This document shows, in pieces, positions 27,372 to 36,413 of a stretch of DNA of 64,000 nt. The notes beneath the pieces were generated by a model. The model ran no database searches. It had not been told where the DNA came from and worked only from the letters and a program-made list of their open reading frames with translations. Numbering within the stretch: the first letter of the stretch is position 1; each line of letters begins with the position of its first letter. The translations under genes and the position numbers were made by a program. The DNA lies in assembly GCF_000756375.1 (NCBI RefSeq), contig NZ_JNFD01000018.1, positions 62,001 through 126,000 on the forward strand. The letters run 5' to 3'. The stretch comes from Sphingopyxis sp. LC81 (lineage in GTDB: Bacteria > Pseudomonadota > Alphaproteobacteria > Sphingomonadales > Sphingomonadaceae).

Positions 27372-29561
27372 TTACGCCGCTTTCCAGTCGCTCGTCGTCG
27401 TAAAAGACGGCAGCGCGAGCGCCGAGGTCGACTGGGTCGCGGCGGCGATCAGATAGGGCGACACGCGGTGGCGCGTGCAGAGCCCGCCATTGCCGTCGCT
27501 GACCATCGTCTGTTCGAATTCGACGCCCTGCTGATGCTTCATCGACCGGCGCACGCTCGCGGTGACCAGCTGCCCTTCGCCGAAATCGATCACGAAGCGC
27601 GTGCCGATCGGCACATCGAGCAGCCCCTCGATGAAGGCGCCGGTCGCCGACAGGTTACGGATCACGACGGCATAGCGATGATTGTCGTGGATCGCCCCGA
27701 CTTTGCGGAACAGCGAAAAGCGGTCGTTGCGCTGGCGCGCGGGGCCCGCCGGCTTGATCGTCCACGTCCCCTCGGCATGATCGAGCAGTTCGGCCTGCGG
27801 CACCGCCTTGCTATAGACATAGCCCTGGACGTGGCTGACGTTGAGCTTGCGGATGAGGTCGAGCTGGTCGAGCGATTCGATGCCTTCGGCGGTCGTTTCC
27901 ATCTCGAGCGCCTCGGCGAGCGCGACGATCGCGGCGATGATCGCACCATTGCGCGAGCCCGGGATCGTTGCGTCGCGGACAAAGCTCTGGTCGATCTTGA
28001 TCTTGTCGAACGGCGCGGATTGCAGATAGGCGAGCGACGAATAGCCGGTGCCGAAATCGTCGAGCGCCAGGCGAACCCCCAGCGCCTTCAGCGCCTCGAA
28101 CATGTGCGCGGTCTCGGCCGTATCGCCCAGGAACACGCTTTCGGTGATTTCCAGTTCGAGCCGGCCCGGCGCAAGCCCGGTCGCCGCAAGCGCCTTGGCG
28201 ACGACTTTCGGCAACTCGGCATTCGCGAACTGGATCGGCGAGACGTTGACCGCGACCCGCATGTCGCCCGGCCAGCTCGCCGCATCTTCGCATGCCGTGC
28301 GCAGCACCCACTCGCCGAGTGCCCAGATCAGCCCGGCTTCCTCGGCTATCGGGATGAACACCGCGGGAGAGATCACGCCGCGTTCGGGGTGGGTCCAGCG
28401 GATCAGCGCCTCGACCCCGCTCACCATGTTCGATTTGGAATGGACGACGGGCTGATACATCAGCGCCATCTCGCCGCGCACCAGCGCGTCGCGCAGATCG
28501 TCCTCGAGCGCGCGGCGATCCTCGGCGGCGGTGTGGAGGTCGCTCGAATAAAAGGCGAACCGCCCGCGGCCGTTCCCTTTTGCCGCATAAAGCGCAAGAT
28601 CGGCGTTGCGAACGAGATCGTCGCTGCTGAGGCCGTCGAACGGCGCGATCGCGACGCCCACCGACGCGCCGATGATGCAGCGGCTGCCCTCGACCGAATA
28701 GGGTTGCGACAGGCTGGCGATGATGTCGGCAGCCATATCGCCCAGCTTGCCGCGATCCTCGATGTCGGGAAGGATGATCTGGAATTCGTCGCCGCCCAGA
28801 CGGCTGACCATCTCCTTGTCGCCGACGATCTTCAGCAAGCGTTCGGCGACCTGTTTCAGCAGCGCATCGCCCGCCGGATGGCCGAGCGTGTCGTTGACCT
28901 GCTTGAAGCGGTCGAGGTCGAGCAGCATGATCGCGCATGACCGCTGCTGCTGCGCGAAGGCCGCGAGCGTCGTGTCGAGCTTTTTCGAAATGGCGAACCG
29001 GTTGGCGAGCCCGGTCAGCGAGTCATAGAGCGCCAGCCGCGAGGCGTCCTCGGCCGAACGGCGCTGCGCGGTCACGTCGGTCCCGCTGCCGCGATAGCCG
29101 GTGAATTTGCCGCCGCCGTCGAACTGCGGCCGGCCCGAAATCGCCCACCAGCGGTCGTCGCCTTCGAACGCGCTGCGCAGCGGCAGCTTGTCGAATTTCG
29201 ATTGTTTGGTGAGCAGGAAGGGCAAGGTGCGCTGGCGCTCGCCGTGGCTGTCGACGGGCAGGAACAGGTCGGTGAGGGCGGTGCCGAGCAACGTGCCGGT
29301 CGTTCGCCCCATCAATCGCGCCACCGAATCGGTGATATAGGTCAGCCGCCCCTTGGCGTCGGTCGACCAGAACCAGCCCTGGCCGCTTTCCTCGTAATTC
29401 TGGAGCAGCAGCAGCGCTTCGTGGATATGCAGGTTCGCCGCGGTATCGCCGCGCTGCTTGCCGACACGCGAGCCGATCAAGCCGAAAAAGCCGCGCTGGC
29501 CTTCACCGGCTTCGTCATCGCTCTGGTCGCCGGAATCGATCCGCGATGGACTGTCCATCAA
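27372..29561 (-). CDS. PAS-GGDEF-EAL-PilZ protein, c-di-GMP turnover
   Basis: 729 residues. A PAS domain (about 45-165, WFWSTDAKGRLTYIT) is followed by a GGDEF cyclase domain with intact RLGGDEF (254-260), an EAL phosphodiesterase domain with EAL at 384-386, NVSP (439-442), ITES and DDFGTGYS (501-508), and TAEGIE, then a C-terminal PilZ domain (about 610-700) with NLSATG (636-641). The RxxxR half of the PilZ signature is not clearly aligned. Both catalytic domains look active by motif, so it may make and degrade c-di-GMP with feedback. There are no TM segments. It is divergent from the first PilZ-XRE gene. Confidence 0.9.
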   Translation of the reverse strand: MMDSPSRIDSGDQSDDEAGEGQRGFFGLIGSRVGKQRGDTAANLHIHEALLLLQNYEESGQGWFWSTDAKGRLTYITDSVARLMGRTTGTLLGTALTDLFLPVDSHGERQRTLPFLLTKQSKFDKLPLRSAFEGDDRWWAISGRPQFDGGGKFTGYRGSGTDVTAQRRSAEDASRLALYDSLTGLANRFAISKKLDTTLAAFAQQQRSCAIMLLDLDRFKQVNDTLGHPAGDALLKQVAERLLKIVGDKEMVSRLGGDEFQIILPDIEDRGKLGDMAADIIASLSQPYSVEGSRCIIGASVGVAIAPFDGLSSDDLVRNADLALYAAKGNGRGRFAFYSSDLHTAAEDRRALEDDLRDALVRGEMALMYQPVVHSKSNMVSGVEALIRWTHPERGVISPAVFIPIAEEAGLIWALGEWVLRTACEDAASWPGDMRVAVNVSPIQFANAELPKVVAKALAATGLAPGRLELEITESVFLGDTAETAHMFEALKALGVRLALDDFGTGYSSLAYLQSAPFDKIKIDQSFVRDATIPGSRNGAIIAAIVALAEALEMETTAEGIESLDQLDLIRKLNVSHVQGYVYSKAVPQAELLDHAEGTWTIKPAGPARQRNDRFSLFRKVGAIHDNHRYAVVIRNLSATGAFIEGLLDVPIGTRFVIDFGEGQLVTASVRRSMKHQQGVEFEQTMVSDGNGGLCTRHRVSPYLIAAATQSTSALALPSFTTTSDWKAA

Positions 29562-29768
29562 ACAAACTCTTCAGCTGGTCCCCACACGCCAGCCGCTATG
29601 CCGACAAGGAATTGCTATAGTGTAAATATCTAAGGGTTTTCCGGAAACCGTGCCATTCGAGGACGTTGCCGGCATCGCCCGCCCGCGACACCGGGCGCCC
29701 CCCGTGACTTTCGGGCGCCCTGCCCTATTAACCTTCCGGCGAAGCCAAATGTTAATATCGGGCTCGCG
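29562..29768. promoter_or_regulatory. Divergent promoter region, c-di-GMP enzyme / PilZ-XRE 1
   Basis: 207 bp between two divergent c-di-GMP-related genes. It contains an AT-rich stretch (CTATAGTGTAAATATC at 29616-29631 or close to it), an imperfect palindrome GGTTTTCCGGAAACC (29635-29649), and ATGTTAATATC (29749-29759), which recurs upstream of the second PilZ-XRE gene. No exact promoter boxes could be fixed. Confidence 0.4.
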
Positions 29769-30443
29769 ATGGATGCGCGCATGGCGATGACGGTCTATCT
29801 CGACAACACGCCACGCTCGGCCGGAAATGGTCGTGCGTCGCGCCGGCAATTGCGCCTTCCGCTCCACGGGTCGAAGGCGGCGGGCGCCGAAATCGAGGCG
29901 CTGGTTCACAATATTTCGGCCACGGGCATGCTCGTCGAAAGCATAGTGCCGCTCGAGGTCGGCGAGATCGTCGAGGTCAATCTGCCGCACAGCGGCAAAA
30001 CCGCCACCCGCGTGATCTGGACCAGCGAGGGCATCGCCGGATGCCAGTTCGAAATGCCGATCTCGCCCGCAACGCTCAGCGCCGCGCAGCTGCGAAGCGT
30101 GGTGGGCGCCGATGCGCCCGCGCCCGATCGCCAGCCCGCCGCCGCCGAAAGCTTCGGCGTCCGCCTGCAACGGCTGCGCACGGCGAAGGAGCTGACTCAA
30201 GGGCAGCTCGCCATCCATTTGGGGGTCAGCGAACCGTCGATTTCCGCCTGGGAGCTCGACAAGGCGCGGCCCAAAGCCGGCCGGATGGAAGCCTTGTCGC
30301 TCGCGCTCGGCGTCGAAATCGCCGAACTCCTCGGCATTGACGAGGCCGAAAATCTGAACGAGCTGGTCGCGAGAGCCAAGGCGCAAATCGCCAGGGCGGC
30401 GGGCGTCAGTCCCGACAACATCAAGTTCACGATCGAGATGTGA
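29769..30443 (+). CDS. PilZ-XRE regulator 1
   Basis: 224 residues. The N-terminal PilZ domain (about 23-110) has both halves of the c-di-GMP-binding signature: R25xxxR29 and N48xSxxG53. A linker leads to an XRE-type helix-turn-helix (about 129-190, LRTAKELTQGQLAIHLGVSEPSISAWE). The C-terminal tail, IARAAGVSPDNIKFTIEM, is shared with the paralogue at 37450. By domain logic it is a c-di-GMP-responsive DNA-binding protein. It is convergent with the pilus operon, which it faces at its 3' end. Alternative Met starts lie at residues 5 and 7. Confidence 0.85.
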   Translation: MDARMAMTVYLDNTPRSAGNGRASRRQLRLPLHGSKAAGAEIEALVHNISATGMLVESIVPLEVGEIVEVNLPHSGKTATRVIWTSEGIAGCQFEMPISPATLSAAQLRSVVGADAPAPDRQPAAAESFGVRLQRLRTAKELTQGQLAIHLGVSEPSISAWELDKARPKAGRMEALSLALGVEIAELLGIDEAENLNELVARAKAQIARAAGVSPDNIKFTIEM

Positions 30444-30462
30444 CCCGCCGGTCGCGCAAACA

Positions 30463-30489
30463 CAAAACCCTCCGACATCGCCGGAGGGT
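30463..30489. terminator. Bidirectional terminator at the end of the pilus operon
   Basis: CCCTCCG (30468-30474) and CGGAGGG (30482-30488) form a 7-bp stem. It has A's on the left flank (TTTTG after the stem on the minus strand), so it mainly ends the minus-strand pilus operon, whose last stop is at 30516; it may also end PilZ-XRE 1. Confidence 0.75.
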
Positions 30490-30515
30490 GCGTGCTTGGC
30501 GGTAATTGGCCGGCG

Positions 30516-30929
30516 TCAGGTGGGGATGATCGTCAGTTCGAAACGATCGGTGTCGAAGCCCTGCTCACCGGGCACTGCCGCGATGGGCCGCTCCCGGACC
30601 CGCGGGCCGGTCGCGCGGCTGAGAACCGCATGGCCCGAGCCGTTGAGGACGATCTCGTCATTTCCGGCGATGATCCGCGCGCCTTCCAGCGAACCCGGCG
30701 CATAGTTGATCACAAGATCATAGCCCGTCGGGGCGTTGCAATATTCGCGGAAGCTGCCGAGCGACACGGCATTGCCGCTGATCGCGCCAAATCCCGTCGC
30801 CTGATGCTGCACCGTGCAATGCACGGGAACCGTCAGGCTGAGGTTGAAGCCGAACGTGGCCGCCGTGGCGGTCGTCGGCGCCGCAGCGAGTATGAAGCCC
30901 GCAACGCCGAGCGAGAATTTCTGAATCAT
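30516..30929 (-). CDS. Spore coat U (SCPU) domain pilin-like subunit
   Basis: 137 residues with a Sec signal peptide (MIQKFSLGVAGFILAAAPTTATA). The mature beta-sandwich has two cysteines in the usual SCPU places (VHCTVQ and REYCNAP) and the YDLVINYAPG strand. Last gene of a six-gene minus-strand operon coding chaperone-usher pilus parts, so a minor subunit exported through the usher is likely. Shorter than the other subunits. Confidence 0.8.
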   Translation of the reverse strand: MIQKFSLGVAGFILAAAPTTATAATFGFNLSLTVPVHCTVQHQATGFGAISGNAVSLGSFREYCNAPTGYDLVINYAPGSLEGARIIAGNDEIVLNGSGHAVLSRATGPRVRERPIAAVPGEQGFDTDRFELTIIPT

Positions 30930-31039
30930 CCGCCAAACCTTTCCGCCTGTAGGCCGAAGCTGTTGGATGATTGTTTAGGCTCGCAAATCTAACATTCAGT
31001 TAAGGCGCGCCGCCCGAACGCGCTGCCGAAACGGATGCG

Positions 31040-31957
31040 TCAGCGTGCGGTCACCGCGATCGAGATGACGTCGCTGTACGTTCCGGCACGACGATCGGCG
31101 GTATCGCCGACCACGAACTGGATCGGCAGCGAGTCGCGGCGAAGCCCGCCGTTCGTGGGGCCGGATACGGTCCGCATACCCGTCAAATTGACCGAGTTTC
31201 CGCCGATCGCGAGGCTATAGGGCACATACCATTCGCTCGAACCAAGACGCAGGCGTCCAGAATTGGCCGACGTGACGCTGAGGTCATAGGAACCGGTACT
31301 GGCGACGCGAAGCTGGAGCGGCACCGGCGCGACGCCGGGACGCAGTTCGCCAAGGTCGACCACCGCATGGCCGTCGTTCATCGTATAGGCGCCGGTCAGC
31401 CCGATCCGCGCCGACGGCAGAACCTGCATCCCCAGCACGATGCGCGTGCCGCCGAGCGAACGGAAATTGCCGTCCTGCGCTTCGATCGTCACGTCCTGGG
31501 TAAAGGTGCCCGACTCTTTCACATCGTCGGGATCGGCGACCAGCTTGAACAGCAGCGTCCGCGACGCATTCGGACCCAGCTTGACCATGCGCTGCGACGG
31601 ATAACGCTGCGTCTGGCCCGCGCGCGGCGTCACGTCCTGCGTATCGGTCAGGTTGAGCAAGGCATAGCCGATCCGCTTCCCCGAGCCCTTCGACAGGCCA
31701 AAGGGCGGCTGGCTCAGTTCGAACGTCGGGGTGAAGCGGCATTCCGCCGCGCCTTCATTGACGAAGGTAACGCCGAACGTTCCTTCGGGAGTCGCGCTAT
31801 CGAACGGGTCATAACCCTGGATCATCCAGCTTGTCGGCGTCGCATTGGCGCGGATCAGGCAATCGGCACCGCGGACGCTCGCACCGGGAGCCGGCGCCTG
31901 CGCGTGGAGCGGCACGGCGAAGAAGGCCGCGGCGAGGAACAGGGTGTGGCGCAGCAT
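31040..31957 (-). CDS. SCPU-domain subunit, candidate tip adhesin
   Basis: 305 residues with a signal peptide (MLRHTLFLAAAFFAVPLHA). The C-terminal half reads as an SCPU domain (SYDLSVTSANSGRLRL..., ending AGTYSDVISIAVTAR, the typical last strand). The N-terminal half (with DCLIRA and ECRFTP cysteines) is a separate domain. Two-domain subunits encoded just after the usher are usually tip adhesins in Csu-like systems; that role is inferred. It starts 8 bp past the usher stop. Confidence 0.75.
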   Translation of the reverse strand: MLRHTLFLAAAFFAVPLHAQAPAPGASVRGADCLIRANATPTSWMIQGYDPFDSATPEGTFGVTFVNEGAAECRFTPTFELSQPPFGLSKGSGKRIGYALLNLTDTQDVTPRAGQTQRYPSQRMVKLGPNASRTLLFKLVADPDDVKESGTFTQDVTIEAQDGNFRSLGGTRIVLGMQVLPSARIGLTGAYTMNDGHAVVDLGELRPGVAPVPLQLRVASTGSYDLSVTSANSGRLRLGSSEWYVPYSLAIGGNSVNLTGMRTVSGPTNGGLRRDSLPIQFVVGDTADRRAGTYSDVISIAVTAR

Positions 31958-31965
31958 AATGCCTC

Positions 31966-34593
31966 CTAGTTTTTCGTACCGGGGCGAACGGTGCCAAGGT
32001 TCAATAGACCATCAGTGTCCGCCGGTACTGTGAATTCGAAACTCCGGTCGACCGTGCCGTTCGGTCCATAGGTTTCCACCAGATAGCGGCGGCCCGGCAG
32101 CAAATTGGTGATCGCGAAGCGTCCGACCGAATTGGTGAAGAACGGGATCGGCTTGGGGCTTTCGGCGTCCTTGACATCGAGAAGCGTCACCCGGCCGCCG
32201 ATCAGCGACACGGGCTTTTCGGGCGCAAGAACGAGCGTGCCCATGACGCTGGCGAACGCGTCGGTGCCGATACGCGCCGCATAGCCGCTCTTGTAGGGCG
32301 GATGGACGCGGAACACGCCGGAGCCGGTGTCGTATCCCGTCGGCGGGTCTTCGACGTCATATTGCACCGACTGGGTGGTATAGGAGCCGAGGAAATTATT
32401 GACCGCTGCGCCGAGCGCTCCGCTCTTGCTGATATAGTTGTTCTCGGCGAGCGACTGCCCCGCCACGACGCTGCGCTTGCCCAGATTCTTGTGCGGTTTC
32501 AGCAGCATGAAACTGTCGTTGATGCGCCGGCCGAGGCCGACGCTGCCGTCGGCGAATGCCAGCGTCGTGCCGACGCGGACCGAGGTCGCATTGACCGCGC
32601 CGAAATCGGAGATGCTGGGGCCGAAGGTTGCGTGGCTGATCCCCGCGTCGAACCGGTTCGCCGAATAGGTCGCATAACCCTGGGTCCGGACACTGTCGTC
32701 GTCGCGCGCGACGATCCCGCCGAAACCGACGCTGTCGAGCTGGTTGAGCCCGCTCTGGTTATACGACAGCTCGGCCAGATTGTCGCGGCTTTCATAGCGC
32801 GCTTCGGCGCGGCGGCGATAATCGGGCTGGAAGGTGATGCCGATGTTCACGCTGAATCCGCTGCCGCGCGAAAAGGCCGAGGGATATTTGGAATAATCGA
32901 CCCCGGCGCGGAGTGTCCAGCGCCGATCGAGCCGGTAATAGCCCGTGGTCCCAACGCGATAGCTGTCATTGAGCGCGCCGCGACCCTTGATATAGGAGGC
33001 GGTCGACGTCGTCATGAAGCGCAGGTTGAACTGGTGCGTATATTGCGCCGAGACCGACATCGACGTCGTGTTGATCCCGTCGAGATTGCCGAGTGTGGCG
33101 AATTTCGGCGATACATAGTCGGCGCGCACCGTCAGGCTGTCGGACAATCCCTCGCGGTCGATGAAATGCTCATAGCTGATGCCGCCGGCAAAGCCCTCAC
33201 CCACCGATTTGGCGTGGCTGGCGCCGCCGTCGAGCAGCAAGCGCCCGCCGTTGGGGAGCACGAACTGCGTCTGCCCGGTGAGCGTCTGAACATCCTCGCT
33301 GAGCTGAAGCCCGACCCCGATCGCAGGACGATTGAAAAACGCCTTGCGAAAGAAACCGGTGAACGCCACCGGCCCGCGATAATCGGGGGCGCCGCCGAAA
33401 GTACGGCTCGTCGGTCCGAGAAAAGCGCCATATTCATAATCGCCGGGATCAAGGTCGATCGGGTCGAGATATTGCTGATAGGACAGATTCTGCGTCGCGC
33501 CGCTATTGTCGGTGACCTGGATGTCGATGTCGTTGCTGCCCGCGATCAGCGGCAGCGAGCTGAAATCATAGCTGCCGGGTTGCAGCCTCAGTTCGCGATA
33601 AAGCGATCCGTTGCGCATGAAACGCACGGTCGATTCGCGCTGGAGCACGAGCTGGCGGTTCGATTGCAGGATCGCCGCACGAAAGCTGTTGAACCGCCGC
33701 TGCTGGCGCAGGACGCCGACGCCGCCCATCTGGACGAAGGACTGCTGGCCGCGGATTTCCGGATCGAGATCGCCGAGGAACCAGCGCCGATAGGCTTCGG
33801 GCTGGTCATAGACGAGGCGCGCATAATTGCGCGCGAACTTATATTTGCTGCCCGTCAGGCCGAAACGCTGGCCGAGCTGCGCGTCGCCTTCGAACACGAT
33901 GTCGCCGACGCGCACCGCGCCGTCGAAATTGACCGTCGGCGGGTCGGTGCTCTCGGCTTCCCAGACCTTGGTCTGGATCACATTCAGGTTGAGAAAGCCC
34001 GAAAATCCGGCGGGCTGGAGCGTCACCTCATTGGCGTCGTTGCGCGGCGGTGCGAACAGATTCTGGATCGCGCGCTGTTCGGGCGTGACCTCGACGACGA
34101 CGACCGCGAGCGTGCTGGGGTCGTAATTCAGCGCGACGCCGGTTTTTTGCAGGTCGTCGGGGCCGAACTGGGTCAGATTCTGCAAATGGCCCGCGAGCGC
34201 GCCATGCGCGGCATCGTTCAGGATCGGCCGCATCAGGCGGAGGAAGGTTTCGGATTCGAGCAGGAAGCGGTCGTCCGCCGTCATCCGCATCGGAATGTCG
34301 CCGAGGCTGCGGTTGAGGAAGGTCAGCGGCACCGTCATGTCGATGTCGCGGTTATAGGGATTGATGTCCGGGCGGCCATGTTCGCCGATCGGCAGCTGCG
34401 GCGTCACCGGCGTCGGCGCCGGGACGGGCACCATCGGCGTGCCGGGAAGCGGGATTGTCGTCGGGGCGCCCGCATCGCGTGTCGCGGGCGGCGCCTTGGG
34501 ATTTTGGGGCAGCGGAATCGACACCTGCGCGGCCGCGGTGCCCGCGCACAGCGCCGGCAGCGCCACCGAACATAGTGCTGCGGCGATCCTCAC
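31966..34593 (-). CDS. Fimbrial outer-membrane usher
   Basis: 875 residues from a GTG at 34593 whose bases overlap the chaperone stop (GTGA, four bases); the open frame continues upstream but that sequence overlaps the chaperone. An N-terminal signal (RIAAALCSVALPALCAGTAAAQ) is followed by a Pro-rich linker, the plug-bearing 24-strand barrel region (LQLSEDVQTLTGQTQF, ADYVSPKFATLGN, many alternating strands) and a C-terminal carboxypeptidase-like domain (GRFAITNLLPGRRYLVETYG). It assembles and exports pilin subunits delivered by the chaperone. Confidence 0.88.
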   Translation of the reverse strand: MRIAAALCSVALPALCAGTAAAQVSIPLPQNPKAPPATRDAGAPTTIPLPGTPMVPVPAPTPVTPQLPIGEHGRPDINPYNRDIDMTVPLTFLNRSLGDIPMRMTADDRFLLESETFLRLMRPILNDAAHGALAGHLQNLTQFGPDDLQKTGVALNYDPSTLAVVVVEVTPEQRAIQNLFAPPRNDANEVTLQPAGFSGFLNLNVIQTKVWEAESTDPPTVNFDGAVRVGDIVFEGDAQLGQRFGLTGSKYKFARNYARLVYDQPEAYRRWFLGDLDPEIRGQQSFVQMGGVGVLRQQRRFNSFRAAILQSNRQLVLQRESTVRFMRNGSLYRELRLQPGSYDFSSLPLIAGSNDIDIQVTDNSGATQNLSYQQYLDPIDLDPGDYEYGAFLGPTSRTFGGAPDYRGPVAFTGFFRKAFFNRPAIGVGLQLSEDVQTLTGQTQFVLPNGGRLLLDGGASHAKSVGEGFAGGISYEHFIDREGLSDSLTVRADYVSPKFATLGNLDGINTTSMSVSAQYTHQFNLRFMTTSTASYIKGRGALNDSYRVGTTGYYRLDRRWTLRAGVDYSKYPSAFSRGSGFSVNIGITFQPDYRRRAEARYESRDNLAELSYNQSGLNQLDSVGFGGIVARDDDSVRTQGYATYSANRFDAGISHATFGPSISDFGAVNATSVRVGTTLAFADGSVGLGRRINDSFMLLKPHKNLGKRSVVAGQSLAENNYISKSGALGAAVNNFLGSYTTQSVQYDVEDPPTGYDTGSGVFRVHPPYKSGYAARIGTDAFASVMGTLVLAPEKPVSLIGGRVTLLDVKDAESPKPIPFFTNSVGRFAITNLLPGRRYLVETYGPNGTVDRSFEFTVPADTDGLLNLGTVRPGTKN

Positions 34594-35396
34594 TGTTTGA
34601 AGGTCAGCTTGATCGGGCCGGGACCGAAACCGGGAACGGGGACGCGGAAAATGCGCTCGCCGAGTGCGGGAACATAGCCTGTGCCGACGGCGCGGTTCAG
34701 TTCCTCGGGCGAAATATCCACGCGCAGCCATTTGCCTTCGCGGTCGGTTCCCTCGAGCTGCCAGCCGAAGTTCGACATCATCGCGTGGCGGCGGCCGCTG
34801 TTCTTCAGGGTGATTTCGACGCCGTCCTGCATCGGCGGCTTTTCGGTCGCGCCGGGCAGCGCGGGCGGCTGGTAATTCGCCTGCTTGACCTCGGTCGCCT
34901 TCACCTCGGGCTTCGCACCCGGAGGCGCGACGACGACGAGTGCGCGCATATTGTAAAGAACCTGCACCTGCGCACCAACCGAATCGGCTGCACCGGGTTC
35001 GAACGCGACGGGCAATTGTTCGACCGAGACATAAAAGGCCTGCGACGTCGCGGGCTCCGCATCGCCAACCCATTGCAGCCGGACAACCTGGCGCCCGCTC
35101 GCGGGCAACACGCCCTGCGGCGGAAAGACCAGGAACTGGTCGTCGGCGGGTGTTTCGGTGAAATTGCCCTCCTTGTCGATCTCCATGCGGAAGATGCGCG
35201 TCTGGAAGGCGAGATTGCCGGGATTGATATTCTGGATTTCGATGCGCGCGACGGCGTTGCTGCCGCGCGATTCCATTTCGACCACCATCGGCGAAACGCG
35301 CATCGCCAGCGCGGGGGTGACCAGCACCGCCAACGCGGCAAACACCGCGAGCAAAGCGCGCCACCGGCGCCGTACCATTGCCAATGCTGTCATCAT
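34590..35396 (-). CDS. Periplasmic pilus chaperone (PapD-like)
   Basis: 268 residues with signal peptide (ALLAVFAALAVLVTPALA). Two Ig-like domains: the N-terminal one has MRVSPMVVEMESRGSNAVARIEIQN and a strand rich in alternating hydrophobics (VQVLYNMRALVVVAP), the C-terminal one ends GPIKLTFKQ. It donates a strand to SCPU subunits and carries them to the usher. Two consecutive ATGs (35396, 35393) are possible starts. Longer than enteric chaperones (about 230), as in archaic/Csu systems. Confidence 0.88.
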   Translation of the reverse strand: MMTALAMVRRRWRALLAVFAALAVLVTPALAMRVSPMVVEMESRGSNAVARIEIQNINPGNLAFQTRIFRMEIDKEGNFTETPADDQFLVFPPQGVLPASGRQVVRLQWVGDAEPATSQAFYVSVEQLPVAFEPGAADSVGAQVQVLYNMRALVVVAPPGAKPEVKATEVKQANYQPPALPGATEKPPMQDGVEITLKNSGRRHAMMSNFGWQLEGTDREGKWLRVDISPEELNRAVGTGYVPALGERIFRVPVPGFGPGPIKLTFKQ

Positions 35397-35442
35397 CGAA
35401 TCCCCCGCCGTTTCCGGCCTAGTCCCATCAATTCATAAAGAA

Positions 35443-35466
35443 AGGGGAAAGATCGCTCTTTCCCCT
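35443..35466 (-). terminator. Intercistronic hairpin, likely attenuator after the pilin gene
   Basis: A perfect 10-bp stem, AGGGGAAAGA / TCTTTCCCCT, with a 4-base loop, lies between the 261-residue pilin gene (stop 35490) and the chaperone gene (start 35396). On the minus strand it is followed by TTCTTTAT, a weak U-tract. It would let most transcripts end after the pilin. Confidence 0.7.
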
Positions 35467-35489
35467 CCCTTCATAATCGCAGCGCAAAC

Positions 35490-36275
35490 TTAGAGCGCGC
35501 GCAGCGTCAGCGTCGTCGTGCCGTTGTAGCTGCCGGCGACGAGGCCCTTGTTGGTGATGGCGGGCGCGACAATGTCGATTTCCATGTCCGAACGCCATGC
35601 GCCCTGCTGCTTGGTTGCGGTCAGCTGAGTCGTCGAAACGTTCAGCGACTGGCCGGTGCCGCCGGTCACGGCGTTCATCGCGACGCCCGTCCACGAAGCA
35701 TTCACGCTGTACGGAATGTTCGCCTGGAATTCGTCGGTGTCGTAACCGCCGGCAGCCGAATTGACGAGGCCCGCGGCGTTGTTCTTGGTGATGACGACTT
35801 CGTTGTTGAAGTTGCAGCCCGCGGTCAGCGTTTCGATTTCGGCGGTCGCCGGACCGACCATTTCGAATGCCGAATTGACATTTTCATTGTCGCCGGTGCG
35901 AACGCCGATGACGCCGAAGTCGATGTTGCGCGCATTGGCGTTGTTGCCTGCGTAGAACGAGCAGTCCTTGTTCACCGTACCCTTGAGCGTGAAGACGACA
36001 TTGACGGTCGGGGTAGCGGTTTCGCTGTCGTTCGGTGCATCGGCGTGCGCGATGTAACGGGTGCCGACGCCAAAGCCGATGCCGGCTTCACCAAGGATGG
36101 TGCCGATGGCGCCCGGGTTGGTGATTTCATAATCGACGGGGAGGCTGCCGATGAACGGAACGTTAACCGAACCGGTGCCCGCATAGTGGTGCTGATCGGT
36201 GTTCTGTGCAGCGGCGGGCGCGGCGGCGGCGATGAGCGCGATGGCGGCGACGGTGCCGCTAAGGATCTTCTTCAT
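35490..36275 (-). CDS. Major pilin-like SCPU-type subunit
   Basis: 261 residues from the ATG at 36275, which has a GAGGGAAG ribosome-binding site; 20 upstream in-frame residues are rejected as lacking a signal. Signal peptide KKILSGTVAAIALIAAAAPAAAQ. The mature protein is Ala/Asn/Thr-rich with few charges, two cysteines (NKDCSFYAG, TAGCNFNNE), and a last strand GSYNGTTTLTLRAL as in pilins. Its place between promoter-proximal subunit and chaperone, and the hairpin behind it, point to the main structural subunit. Larger than the usual 160-180 residues. Confidence 0.75.
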   Translation of the reverse strand: MKKILSGTVAAIALIAAAAPAAAQNTDQHHYAGTGSVNVPFIGSLPVDYEITNPGAIGTILGEAGIGFGVGTRYIAHADAPNDSETATPTVNVVFTLKGTVNKDCSFYAGNNANARNIDFGVIGVRTGDNENVNSAFEMVGPATAEIETLTAGCNFNNEVVITKNNAAGLVNSAAGGYDTDEFQANIPYSVNASWTGVAMNAVTGGTGQSLNVSTTQLTATKQQGAWRSDMEIDIVAPAITNKGLVAGSYNGTTTLTLRAL

Positions 36276-36385
36276 ATTTTTCTTCCCTCTATCATGCCGC
36301 CCGGCCCAATGCCGAATGCGACCTAATACCTGCACCGAACTGGTCGGAGACCGGAGGGGCAGCGGTGCCTACCCTTCCGGCTACC

Positions 36386-36406
36386 GTCCGCGGTTCATCC
36401 GCGGAC
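36386..36406. repeat. Hairpin between two pilin genes
   Basis: GTCCGCGG (36386-36393) and CCGCGGAC (36399-36406) form a perfect 8-bp stem with a 5-base loop, eight bases beyond the stop of the first pilin gene. No U-tract follows, so it is more likely an mRNA 3'-end stabiliser or processing site than a terminator. Confidence 0.6.
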
Positions 36407-36413
36407 GAATTCG

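Noticed and set aside
32302..34575. 757-codon frame antisense to the usher
   Set aside because: Shadow of the usher; no known domain.
31966..35364. Usher read as an 1132-residue protein
   Set aside because: The first 257 residues are the chaperone gene in another frame; the GTG at 34593 gives a normal signal peptide and usher length.
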